From positions 87,191-151,190 of the forward strand of contig NZ_JAFJSY010000023.1 in the NCBI RefSeq assembly GCF_019857225.1: 64,000 bases of DNA, given 5' to 3'. Origin of the DNA: Streptomyces plumbidurans. GTDB taxonomy: Bacteria > Actinomycetota > Actinomycetes > Streptomycetales > Streptomycetaceae. The notes beneath the pieces were generated by a model, which was given only the letters and a program-made list of their open reading frames with translations, was not told the origin of the DNA and searched no databases. This document shows, in pieces, positions 24,211-31,984 of this stretch. The stretch's first letter is position 1; each line of letters starts with the position of its first letter. The position numbers were made by a program, and so were the translations under genes.

Positions 24211-26043
24211 TCAGGCGTCGGCCTTCGCCAGGAGGGTGCGGCGCCGCTCGAGGTAGCCCTCGCGCAGGTCGCGGTCCGTGCAGCTGTCCGCCTTGGCGAG
24301 GAGGTCGTCGGCCTCGGCTCGCAGCTGGTCGGCGTCGGACTTGCGGGCTGCCTGTGCCTCTGCCGCGGTCCGGGTCAGCGCAGGGCCGCCCGGGACCGGC
24401 TGGGCCTTGAGCTCCTCGAGCGTCTGCGTCGCCTTCGTCAGCTCGCCCGTGAGCGTCTCGATGCGCTCCTCCTGGGCCTTGCTGACCTCTGCGACGGCGG
24501 ACTTCACGAGCTCGGCCACAGCGGCCTTCGTCAGTGCCTCCGCGGGCTCTTGCCCTTCGGAGGCGGTGCTGGTCTCGGTGGTGGCCGCCGAGTCCACGCC
24601 CTGCCGGGTCGTGGTGTCGTCGGTCTTGGTGGCGGTGGCCTTGTCGGAGCGGTCCAGGGCGTGCGCGTCCTGCTCCATCTGTTCGCGCTCGTTGAACCAC
24701 TTCAGTGCGCGGACGGCGTCGAGGAGAAGGCTGATGTCGAGGGCCTCGTGCAGGTTGCCCTGGGCCAGCGACTCGGCCTCACAGATGATGAGCTGGGCGA
24801 TGCAGGCGATGGCCTGCGTCGCACTCGCCATGTCGGCCGCCTCGTCCTCGCCGCCCTCGTTGCCGGCATCCCCGGCGCCTGCGGCGCCTGCGGTGTCGCC
24901 GGTGTCAGCGGCGGTGGCGTCGGCCTTGGCGAGGTCGGGGCAGAGGGCACGGACGTCGCGCAGAACCTCTTCGGCCTTGGCGATGAGCGCGGCCTGGTCG
25001 TCCGTGCCCGCGTTCTGGCCTTCCTCGGCCTTCGTCGCGTTCTTCAGCGATCCGTCAGCGTTCCAGTTCGTGGGCACCATGCCCTCCAGTCCCAGGGCTC
25101 GCGCCCGCTTGATGATGTGCTTGCGGATGGCGTCATGCTCCGCGCCACCGCGGCCAACAGCCTTGATGGCCTTGCGGAGTTCGGCCTTGCTGCGGATCGG
25201 ATAGGAGCCGTCCTCCATCGCCGCGCCCGACCTCGCTGCCCGCCGGCGGCCTGCTGCGGACAGGTCGGCCTTGGCGAGCTCGGCCAGGGCCTGCTCGACG
25301 CGCTCGTCGACCAGGCCCTGGATCAGCTCCTCAGAGAAGGCAGCGCCCTCGACCTTGAGGAGGACCGACGGCGACACGATCACCGGGCTGTCCTCGGCGT
25401 CGTCGGCCTTGACAGCCTCCGCGCTCACGGACGTGCCGGCGGCCGCGAGACTGGTGAGGGCCGTGCGGACGACTTCGGGCAGGAGGGCGTAGACGTCCTC
25501 GGCGATCCCGAAGGCCGCGGCGTCGCTCTTCTCGACGACGAGCGCGCCGTCGACGGCCTGAAGGTTCCCGGTCGCGCCGTCAGCCTTGGCGAGTTCGAAC
25601 AGCGTGGTCGGGTTGCAGGGGCGGTCGACGATCGAGACCTCGACGATGTCGCCGTCGACGACTTCCCCGCCGGGCGCGTCTGCCTTGCCGAGCTTGACCT
25701 TCGGGTTCTTGATCCCGACGCTGTAGCCCTTGAGGACCTTGTGCTTGACCTTCAGGCAGGCCACGGGGTCGACGATGTGGGAGGCGAGCATGTGCCCGCT
25801 GTCGCCGTCGCCCTTGACGAGGCCGACCCCGACCCCCACCGCCCGCTTGGCGTCGTGCTGCTCGCGTACGTTCGCGCCGTCGGCGAACCAGGCCGGCATC
25901 GCCTTGTCCAGCCAGTCCGCGTTCAGGCGCTGCCGGTCGCGGTCCAGGTGGGAAGAGGCGGCAGGCCCGTACACCATGAAGGTGCCGTCGTCCTGTTCCT
26001 CGGCCTTGGTGATCGGCGCCCACGCGTAGGTGAGCTCGTCCAT
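24211..26043 (-). CDS. XkdF-type prohead protease fused to scaffold
   Basis: A 610-residue protein with ATG at 26043 behind GAGAGGAG. Residues about 1-150 hold EQHDAKRAVGVGVGLVKGD (candidate catalytic His) and IVEVSIVDRPCNPTTLF (protease Ser motif), the XkdF/prohead protease pattern. The rest is helical, acidic and rich in recurring AKAD and LAKAD segments, ending in a coiled coil (about 520-610), as expected of a scaffold that fills the procapsid and is cut up by the protease. Single-chain protease-scaffold fusions occur in other siphoviruses. Confidence 0.82.
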   Translation of the reverse strand: MDELTYAWAPITKAEEQDDGTFMVYGPAASSHLDRDRQRLNADWLDKAMPAWFADGANVREQHDAKRAVGVGVGLVKGDGDSGHMLASHIVDPVACLKVKHKVLKGYSVGIKNPKVKLGKADAPGGEVVDGDIVEVSIVDRPCNPTTLFELAKADGATGNLQAVDGALVVEKSDAAAFGIAEDVYALLPEVVRTALTSLAAAGTSVSAEAVKADDAEDSPVIVSPSVLLKVEGAAFSEELIQGLVDERVEQALAELAKADLSAAGRRRAARSGAAMEDGSYPIRSKAELRKAIKAVGRGGAEHDAIRKHIIKRARALGLEGMVPTNWNADGSLKNATKAEEGQNAGTDDQAALIAKAEEVLRDVRALCPDLAKADATAADTGDTAGAAGAGDAGNEGGEDEAADMASATQAIACIAQLIICEAESLAQGNLHEALDISLLLDAVRALKWFNEREQMEQDAHALDRSDKATATKTDDTTTRQGVDSAATTETSTASEGQEPAEALTKAAVAELVKSAVAEVSKAQEERIETLTGELTKATQTLEELKAQPVPGGPALTRTAAEAQAARKSDADQLRAEADDLLAKADSCTDRDLREGYLERRRTLLAKADA

Positions 26044-26098
26044 AGCTGCTCCTCTCTCGTGAGCGCCGCGCCACCCCAGCGGTTGCCGGGGTGGCAGG

Positions 26099-28810
26099 TC
26101 AGGTACCGAGGCCCTCGGGAAGCAGGGCGCATCGGCAGGAAGGGTGCCCTGGCGGCATTGCGTGGCCGCTGGGGAAGGCCTGGCTGAGGGGGATCGCACC
26201 GGCGCCTTCGTTGGTGAGGCACACCGGGCAGACGCGCTGGTCGACCGCGGTGAGCCAGGACTTCTGCCGGACGCCGTTGAGGCGGTAGGTGAACAGGCTC
26301 GCGGCGGATACGGCGCGCGCGATCTCGGTGACGGCGATGCGCTCGGCCCAGGCGGGATCGGCGAGGAGGTGCTCGATCGAGATCGCCGTGGTGTCGGCGC
26401 TGTCGCCTCGGGCGAGGGCGTCGGACAGTACCTTGGCCAGCCGGTCCATGCGGTTGGCGGCCACGTTGCGGATGACGATGCCGGCGTCGTCCAGCAGGGT
26501 CTGCAGCCCGTTGGCGGCGCCGGTGGGGCGTACGAGCCGGGCGGCGTCGGGGTCGCCGGGCCGCCACTTCGACCAGTCGACCGTGCTGTGGCCGGCGAGG
26601 ACGGCCGTGGCGGAGCGCTCGCCGATGACGTAGCCGTCGGTCTGCACGTCCCGGATGATCAGCAGTGCCTGCACGAGGCTGATGCCTTGTGCGGTGAGCC
26701 AGCCGATCGCGTCGTGCCAGGGCGTGCCGGGCGGGCCGGCGTCGCCGGAGTTCTGCACGCCGGACAGGTCGGGTTCGTCGGCCTTGACGGTGATGCCGCG
26801 CTGGGCGATCCACCGTTCCGCGAGGGCCCGTGCGTCGATCGCGCCGCGCATCGCCTTGATGATGCGGGGCTTCCAGTAGGCGGCCGCGCGGAGGTCGGCA
26901 CTCCAGCCTGGCCAGTCCCGGACGTTGTCAATATCCGGGGAAGATGATGCTTTTGGGTCGGCACCACCGCCGTCCGCAGCCGGGTCGGCGAACAGGACGA
27001 TCTCGGTGTTGATGTCCGGCGCGTCGGCTTTGGTGACGTGGGTGAACGCGAACGGCCTGCGGGGGTTGGGGTTGCGGCGGGCCCAGCGGCGGAAGGCGGC
27101 GAGTTCCGTCTTGACGGCCTCGGCGCGCGCCTCGTCCTCCCCGTCCCCCTCCTCGTCGTTGTCCTCGTCGTCGTCGGGGGTTTCCTCGTCGCCGGCCTGG
27201 GTGGTCTCGTCGCCGCCCTTGGGGGGTCCGACGACGGTGCCAGGGGCGGCCTGGTCCGCGGCTCCCTCGAGGAAGATGACGCCGCGGGTGGTGACGAGCA
27301 TCGGCTTGTCGGCTTCGGGGAAGTCGTAGCGGGGCTTGCCCGCCCGGTCCCGGGCCTCGTTGAGGGTGAGCCGGGCGGTCTTGTAGCGGGCCTCGTCCAC
27401 GGCGTCCGCGGCGGCTTCGTCCTCTTCCTCCAGGCCGAGGAACGCGAACTCGAGGTCGCGGTGCATGCCGAGGTGGAGGCGCAGGATGTCGGTGACGGTC
27501 TCCTGCAGCCACCGCACGGTGGGCAGGGTGCCTTTGCGGCGCTGGACGTCGGCCTGGCCCTCGTGCCAGCCCGTCGAGCCGAGGCCGCCCTGTTCGGTGA
27601 ACCCGAACTCCGCGATGGTGGTGTCGAAGTGCGCCACCATCAGCTTGATCAGGAACAGGTCGTACTCCGGCCGGTACCGCTCGGCAGCATCGGACTGCTG
27701 CCCCAACTCCATGCCCGGCGGCAGGATCCGCAGCCGGTGACGCGCCCCTGACGCCCCGTAGGTGTCGTTGAGGAAGGTCTCGTAGTCCTTGATCTGCGCG
27801 GGCGTCCAGCCGCTGGCCCCGTTGTTGGTGACCAGCGCGGACGGGACGGTGCCGTCGTCGTACTCGGACTTGATCCACGCGCGGCGCTTGAGCCAGACGT
27901 CCAGGTCCTCCAGGCACTGCTCGACAGCGCTGTACCCGTACGGGGTGTGGGCGCGCACGTTGCGGCGCCGGTAGACGAGGTGGTCGCTGCGGTAGCCGTT
28001 GAGGACGTTGCCGTCGGCGTCGGTGTCTGCGATGAACTCCCCGCGGGGAAAGCCCCACAGCAGCTGCTGGTAGGCGGGGTTCGGCGGCTGGGGCCGGCCG
28101 CCGCGGTGGTCGCGCAGGGGCTTGATGGTGGAGCCGTCGAGGACCTCCAGCGCGTACAGGTCGCCGCCACGGGTGCGCCGCGGGTAGATCGCGATCGCGT
28201 CGAGGACGAAGTGCTCCTCGAGGAGTTTCCCGAACCAGTCCGTGGCCGTTTCCCCCTGGCCCCGGTCGGGGCGCTCGAGGAACTCCATGCACCTGGTGAT
28301 CTCCGGGGAGAGCTGCTGCCGCAGGGCCTTGGCGACCTCGTGGTCCGGCTGCTCGGAGCCTTCCTGCGCGCGCTCGATGGCCTTCTCGGTGAGGCGGATC
28401 GTCCATGCCAGGCTGGCGACCTCGTTCTTGCGGATCTCGATGCAGCGCCGCGGCAGGCCGCCGACCTCGGCCGCGTCCCGCAGGACCTTCCAGGGCACCA
28501 ACCGGTCCGACATGCCGGGCAGGTTGGAGCTGACCGGGTACTCGTTGAACCGCGGCTCGGGGCGGCCGCTGTCGGGCCTGGGCGGGTCGATGGCGGCCGG
28601 GTACAGCGGAACGCCGGGGCCGAAGGCCACCGGGGGGTCTGTGCGTGGCAGGGGCGGGAAGGTACCGGTGATCTGGCCGCCGAGCCGGTTGTTCGCGAGG
28701 AGCGCCGCCACCTGCTCGCTGGTGAATGTCACGCCTTGCAGCGCCGGGCTGGCGGCCTTGGTCAGTTGTGCCGGCTGCCGGGAGCGACCGCGCTTCCTGC
28801 CCACGAGCAC
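26099..28810 (-). CDS. Portal protein fused to MuF-like head morphogenesis domain
   Basis: A 903-residue protein. The start is the GTG at 28810 (an alternative in-frame GTG is 6 bases later) with GAGGGG just upstream. Residues about 70-480 are a portal: PWKVLRDAAEVGGLPRRCIEI, IYPRRTRGGDLYALEVLDG, HLVYRRRNVRAHTPYGYSAV. An acidic linker follows (about 520-560). The last 250 residues are MuF-like, ending VCPVCLTNEGAGAIPL with HPSCRC, the family's cysteine/histidine signature. The portal is the DNA entry ring; MuF proteins enter the head. Most phages encode these as two genes. Confidence 0.9.
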   Translation of the reverse strand: MLVGRKRGRSRQPAQLTKAASPALQGVTFTSEQVAALLANNRLGGQITGTFPPLPRTDPPVAFGPGVPLYPAAIDPPRPDSGRPEPRFNEYPVSSNLPGMSDRLVPWKVLRDAAEVGGLPRRCIEIRKNEVASLAWTIRLTEKAIERAQEGSEQPDHEVAKALRQQLSPEITRCMEFLERPDRGQGETATDWFGKLLEEHFVLDAIAIYPRRTRGGDLYALEVLDGSTIKPLRDHRGGRPQPPNPAYQQLLWGFPRGEFIADTDADGNVLNGYRSDHLVYRRRNVRAHTPYGYSAVEQCLEDLDVWLKRRAWIKSEYDDGTVPSALVTNNGASGWTPAQIKDYETFLNDTYGASGARHRLRILPPGMELGQQSDAAERYRPEYDLFLIKLMVAHFDTTIAEFGFTEQGGLGSTGWHEGQADVQRRKGTLPTVRWLQETVTDILRLHLGMHRDLEFAFLGLEEEDEAAADAVDEARYKTARLTLNEARDRAGKPRYDFPEADKPMLVTTRGVIFLEGAADQAAPGTVVGPPKGGDETTQAGDEETPDDDEDNDEEGDGEDEARAEAVKTELAAFRRWARRNPNPRRPFAFTHVTKADAPDINTEIVLFADPAADGGGADPKASSSPDIDNVRDWPGWSADLRAAAYWKPRIIKAMRGAIDARALAERWIAQRGITVKADEPDLSGVQNSGDAGPPGTPWHDAIGWLTAQGISLVQALLIIRDVQTDGYVIGERSATAVLAGHSTVDWSKWRPGDPDAARLVRPTGAANGLQTLLDDAGIVIRNVAANRMDRLAKVLSDALARGDSADTTAISIEHLLADPAWAERIAVTEIARAVSAASLFTYRLNGVRQKSWLTAVDQRVCPVCLTNEGAGAIPLSQAFPSGHAMPPGHPSCRCALLPEGLGT

Positions 28811-28841
28811 CCCCTCATTTTTGCTGGTCGTGTGGACGGGG

Positions 28842-29075
28842 TTACATGCCTGCCGCTTCGTAGAGGCCGGTCGTGCACAGGGCCTCGTGCGCAGTGCGCT
28901 CCAGGTCGGCGGCCGCGTGTTCTGCCGGGCCGCGGGTGAACCAGCGGCGCGTGCAGATCAGGCGCCCTGGGTGTGCGCGGCACAGCAGGACGCGGAAGAG
29001 CTGGCGGGCTTGGTGGCACAGGCAGCGTGGGGCGAAGCCGGGCGGCGGGGGCCGCCAGGCGGGCGTGGTCTGCAT
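28842..29075 (-). CDS. Small Cys-rich protein between terminase and portal
   Basis: A 77-residue basic protein starting MQTTPAWRPPPPGFAPRC. The cysteine/histidine set (CLCHQARQ, LLCRAH, LICTRRW) could bind zinc. It lies on the structural strand between the large terminase and the portal, 19 bases from the former. It resembles small unassigned proteins of Streptomyces phages. Function unknown. Confidence 0.5.
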   Translation of the reverse strand: MQTTPAWRPPPPGFAPRCLCHQARQLFRVLLCRAHPGRLICTRRWFTRGPAEHAAADLERTAHEALCTTGLYEAAGM

Positions 29076-29094
29076 GGGAGGGGCTTCCTTGGGG

Positions 29095-30570
29095 TCATGC
29101 TGCGGCGTATTCGCGGAGCCATGCCATCTGCTCGTCGAGGCCGCCGGGCGGGCTGTAGAAGGCGAGGATCAGGGCGTCTGCGTCGTCGGGGCTGCGGCCC
29201 AGGCGCTTCTTGGTCTCCTCCTTCGGCTCGACGACCGTCCGGCCAGCCGAGTCGATCGTGTACTTCGGGGCCGTGAGCTGGGTGACGAGCTGCTCGCGGT
29301 CCTTCTCTGCCAGTTCGGACAGGTCCCAGGAGTGGTCCTCGGACAGCTGGCGGGCGACGCGCCACCAGATCTCGGAGCGCAGCCGCGGGAACTTCTGCGG
29401 TTCCTGTGACTTCACGCTGACGTTGACGGGGACGATGACGGCCTGGTGCTCGCCTTTGAGTCCCTTCTCGCGGAGGTTGCCGGCGATGCCCCAGCCGATG
29501 CCGATGCTGTCGATCTTCACGGCCGTCGGTTTGACCTGCTGGATGATCTCCAGCAGCTTCGCGGTGGCCTTGACCGGGTCTTTCTCCCTGAAGCCCCAGC
29601 GGCGGCCGACCACCATGCCGCGGCGCTCCCAGACGACGGTCTCATCGCCGCCGCCACCCATGTCGATGCCGAGCTCGTGCGGCAGCTGCTCCTCCGCCGG
29701 CCGCTTCTCCTCACGCTCGGCATGGCAGGCCCGCACAGCGGAGAGCCGCACCACGCCGTCCTCGGCCTCGTCCGGGAACTGGCCGAGGACCTTGCTGATG
29801 TAGGTCGGCGAGCTCTCCCCGAACTCCTCCCGCATCTCCTCGACGTAGTCCGGTCCGACGAGCATCGGCTTGAGTTCGTCCGGCACCGTCTCGCCGGTGA
29901 AGTTCGGAGTGTCGAAGGTGCTGATGTGGATGGTGTTCCAGCGTGAACCCGGCAGGCACACCCGGGCGAAATGGCTCCCGGGGTCGTCCGGGTTGCCGAT
30001 GGCGAGGATCCGGCAGTGCTGACCGGTCGCGATGGACATGGCGGCGGTCCAGAACTGCTTGGTCACACCGCACGCTTCGTCGATGACGACCAGGACGTAC
30101 TTTGCGTGGATGCCCTGGAAGGCGTGCGGGTTGTAGTCGGAGGGCTTGCGGCCGAAAGCGACCAGCTGCTTGCCGAGCTTCCAGTCGGTCTCGTTGATGC
30201 GGCCGATGAACTTCGTACCGCGGGACTCGGCCTTGACCCAGGCGCCGTTGATCTCGGACCAGAGGATGGCCTTGACCTGGTCGCCGGTGGGCGCCGTGGT
30301 GACCACGCGGGCCTCGCCCGGCGGGTGGGTATCGAGCCACCAGCACACCAGACGTGAGGCTTGGAAGCTCTTTCCCGAGCCGTGGCAGGAGTGCACCGCG
30401 GTGAGGCGGTTGTCCCGAACGGACTCGGCGATCTCGATCTGCTTCGACCACAGATGCTCGCCGAGCTTCTCCTGCGCCCACAGCCCGGGCTGACCGGCAT
30501 ACGCCTCGGCCTGCTGCTCCCGCTCGCCTTCCTCTTCCAGCCGGGCCGCGGCGAGAGCGAGAGCGTCCAT
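29095..30570 (-). CDS. Terminase large subunit
   Basis: A 491-residue DNA-packaging motor. The ATPase has a Walker A loop CHGSGKS at residues 62-68 and a Walker B strand VLVVIDE at about 159-165. The nuclease half shows LGIDMGGGGDETVVW near 298 and DADALILAFY near the C-terminus, supplying acidic metal ligands. It cuts concatemers and pumps DNA through the portal encoded just downstream. The small subunit candidate is 14 bases upstream. Cys62 replaces the more common residue before the loop, which is of no obvious consequence. Confidence 0.95.
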   Translation of the reverse strand: MDALALAAARLEEEGEREQQAEAYAGQPGLWAQEKLGEHLWSKQIEIAESVRDNRLTAVHSCHGSGKSFQASRLVCWWLDTHPPGEARVVTTAPTGDQVKAILWSEINGAWVKAESRGTKFIGRINETDWKLGKQLVAFGRKPSDYNPHAFQGIHAKYVLVVIDEACGVTKQFWTAAMSIATGQHCRILAIGNPDDPGSHFARVCLPGSRWNTIHISTFDTPNFTGETVPDELKPMLVGPDYVEEMREEFGESSPTYISKVLGQFPDEAEDGVVRLSAVRACHAEREEKRPAEEQLPHELGIDMGGGGDETVVWERRGMVVGRRWGFREKDPVKATAKLLEIIQQVKPTAVKIDSIGIGWGIAGNLREKGLKGEHQAVIVPVNVSVKSQEPQKFPRLRSEIWWRVARQLSEDHSWDLSELAEKDREQLVTQLTAPKYTIDSAGRTVVEPKEETKKRLGRSPDDADALILAFYSPPGGLDEQMAWLREYAAA

Positions 30571-30584
30571 GCCACGCCCCCGCC

Positions 30585-31178
30585 CTACACCGCCCGCAGG
30601 TGCCGGGCGGCAACGGCCTTGGCCGCCGAAGCGGCCTTGCCGGTGACGCCGGCGTGCGCGAGCGCCGCCTCGATCGCCCCGATGACGACGGTGGCCTGCT
30701 GCTCGCTGATCGCGGCGAGCCGGTCATCGATGCGGAGCCGGCCGATCGTGCCCAGCACGTTGACGCACCGGTCCATCGCCCGCTCGTACAGGGCGACTTC
30801 GGAGCGGAGCTGTTCGGCGCGCTTGTCGTCGGTGTACCGGATGTGGTGCAGCTCGTTCACGCGGTCGGCGAGGGCGTCTTTCCAGGCGATGACCTGGCCT
30901 GCCAGTTCCGACAGCGCGGTGAGCGGGTTGTCGACGGGTGGCACGTCAAGGACGGCGAGGGCCCGCCGGGTCTCTGCCTCGAGCTGCTCCTCGGCGACGC
31001 GGCGTTCGCCGGCGGCGAGGTTCTGCGGGGCCTTGCCGCCGTGGACGCGGCACACCTTCTGCCCTTTGAGCGCCCATGCCTTGCACCGCTCGCCCTGCTT
31101 GCCGTCCTTGCCCTTCTTGTGAGCGGTGCAGCGCCGCTTGGGTGTGGGCGTGGCCAGGTTGTTGGTGTGGTTGGCCAT
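30585..31178 (-). CDS. Probable terminase small subunit
   Basis: A 197-residue protein immediately before the large terminase. The N-terminus is basic and zinc-binding (RRCTAHKKGKDGKQGERC, then VCRVHGGKAP): the Cys/His set ending HGG.A/P is common in small terminases of actinophages. The rest is helical (LYERAMDRCVNVLGTIGRL). Small subunits bind the packaging site and load the motor. Assigned by position and motif. Confidence 0.8.
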   Translation of the reverse strand: MANHTNNLATPTPKRRCTAHKKGKDGKQGERCKAWALKGQKVCRVHGGKAPQNLAAGERRVAEEQLEAETRRALAVLDVPPVDNPLTALSELAGQVIAWKDALADRVNELHHIRYTDDKRAEQLRSEVALYERAMDRCVNVLGTIGRLRIDDRLAAISEQQATVVIGAIEAALAHAGVTGKAASAAKAVAARHLRAV

Positions 31179-31630
31179 TACTGGCCTGCCGGCTGCCAGT
31201 GCGTCGGGAGGGCGAAGCGTTGCTCTTCCTCGAGGGGCGCTGCGGGCAGCGTCTCGGGGGTGCAGTCACAGCCCGGCAGGTCGGCCTCGTTGGGGGCGGT
31301 GCAGCTGCTCGCGTGGATGGACGCTGCGGCCTGAAGGGTGAGGGCGTGCTGGGCGCAGGCGTAGACGGCGACGCTGGTGTCGGTGCCGGTGGGCAGCGGC
31401 GGGTAGACCGGCTCGGGCTGTTGCGGGTCGGCGAGCTTGCGTGCGTGGGCGCGGCGGTCGTTCTCGAGGCGGTGGATGGCGTCGAGTTCGTCGTCCGTGG
31501 GGCGGCGCTGCCACTGGACGACGGCTGGCGTTCCGCATGCGGCGCAGGCGGGGCCGGCGGGAGGCAGGGGCTGTTCGATCGTGGCCGGAAGGGGGGCGGG
31601 CTGGGGGTCGGGCGGGGTGAGGGTGTCCAC
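31178..31630 (-). CDS. Zinc-binding protein upstream of the terminase
   Basis: A 150-residue protein that shares one base (TAATG) with the next start, so it is coupled to the small terminase. The proline-rich N-terminus is followed by ACAACGTPAVVQWQRRP (Cys-X2-Cys) and later VYACAQH and GCDC, four plausible zinc ligands. Related proteins accompany packaging genes in Streptomyces phages, but I cannot name the family. An HNH nuclease motif is not present. Confidence 0.65.
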   Translation of the reverse strand: MDTLTPPDPQPAPLPATIEQPLPPAGPACAACGTPAVVQWQRRPTDDELDAIHRLENDRRAHARKLADPQQPEPVYPPLPTGTDTSVAVYACAQHALTLQAAASIHASSCTAPNEADLPGCDCTPETLPAAPLEEEQRFALPTHWQPAGQ

Positions 31631-31647
31631 GCCGGTCCTCCGTTCTG

Positions 31648-31968
31648 TCAGGTGACGGTGAGCTGCCCGACGGGGATGACGGGCTGCTCGGGGCTGTCGG
31701 TGATGCGGATGTAGAGCGCGTATTTGCCTTTCGTGAGGGTGGGGCCGTCGCTGCCCGGGCCGACGAGGACCTGGGCGCGGTAGGCGGTGGTGCCGGGGAT
31801 GGGGTCGTTGCCGTCCCAGCCGCCGTCGTACCAGGTGACCGGCCGGCCGCCGATCGCTGTGAAGGCGAACTGGACGGGGTCGCCGGTCGGGTCGTACGGA
31901 CGGCCTTGCACGGTGACAGCGACTTCGGCGCCTACGTATTCGCGGCTGTCGCGGTCGATGCTCTGCAC
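31648..31968 (-). CDS. Small beta-rich structural-type protein
   Basis: A 106-residue protein with an all-beta sequence (YVGAEVAVTVQGRPYDPTGDPVQFAF, YRAQVLVGPGSDGPTL, KYALYIRITDSPEQP). It resembles small head or tail decoration proteins with an Ig-like fold. It sits between the 1051-residue repeat protein and the terminase genes and probably belongs with that upstream virion group. Confidence 0.65.
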   Translation of the reverse strand: MQSIDRDSREYVGAEVAVTVQGRPYDPTGDPVQFAFTAIGGRPVTWYDGGWDGNDPIPGTTAYRAQVLVGPGSDGPTLTKGKYALYIRITDSPEQPVIPVGQLTVT

Positions 31969-31984
31969 CAGGCGCCCCCTCCTG

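Noticed and set aside
22354..26187. A 1277-codon plus-strand open frame across capsid and protease genes
   Set aside because: It is antisense to clear structural genes. GC-rich codon bias keeps the opposite frame free of stops, and the translation is low-complexity with no domain.
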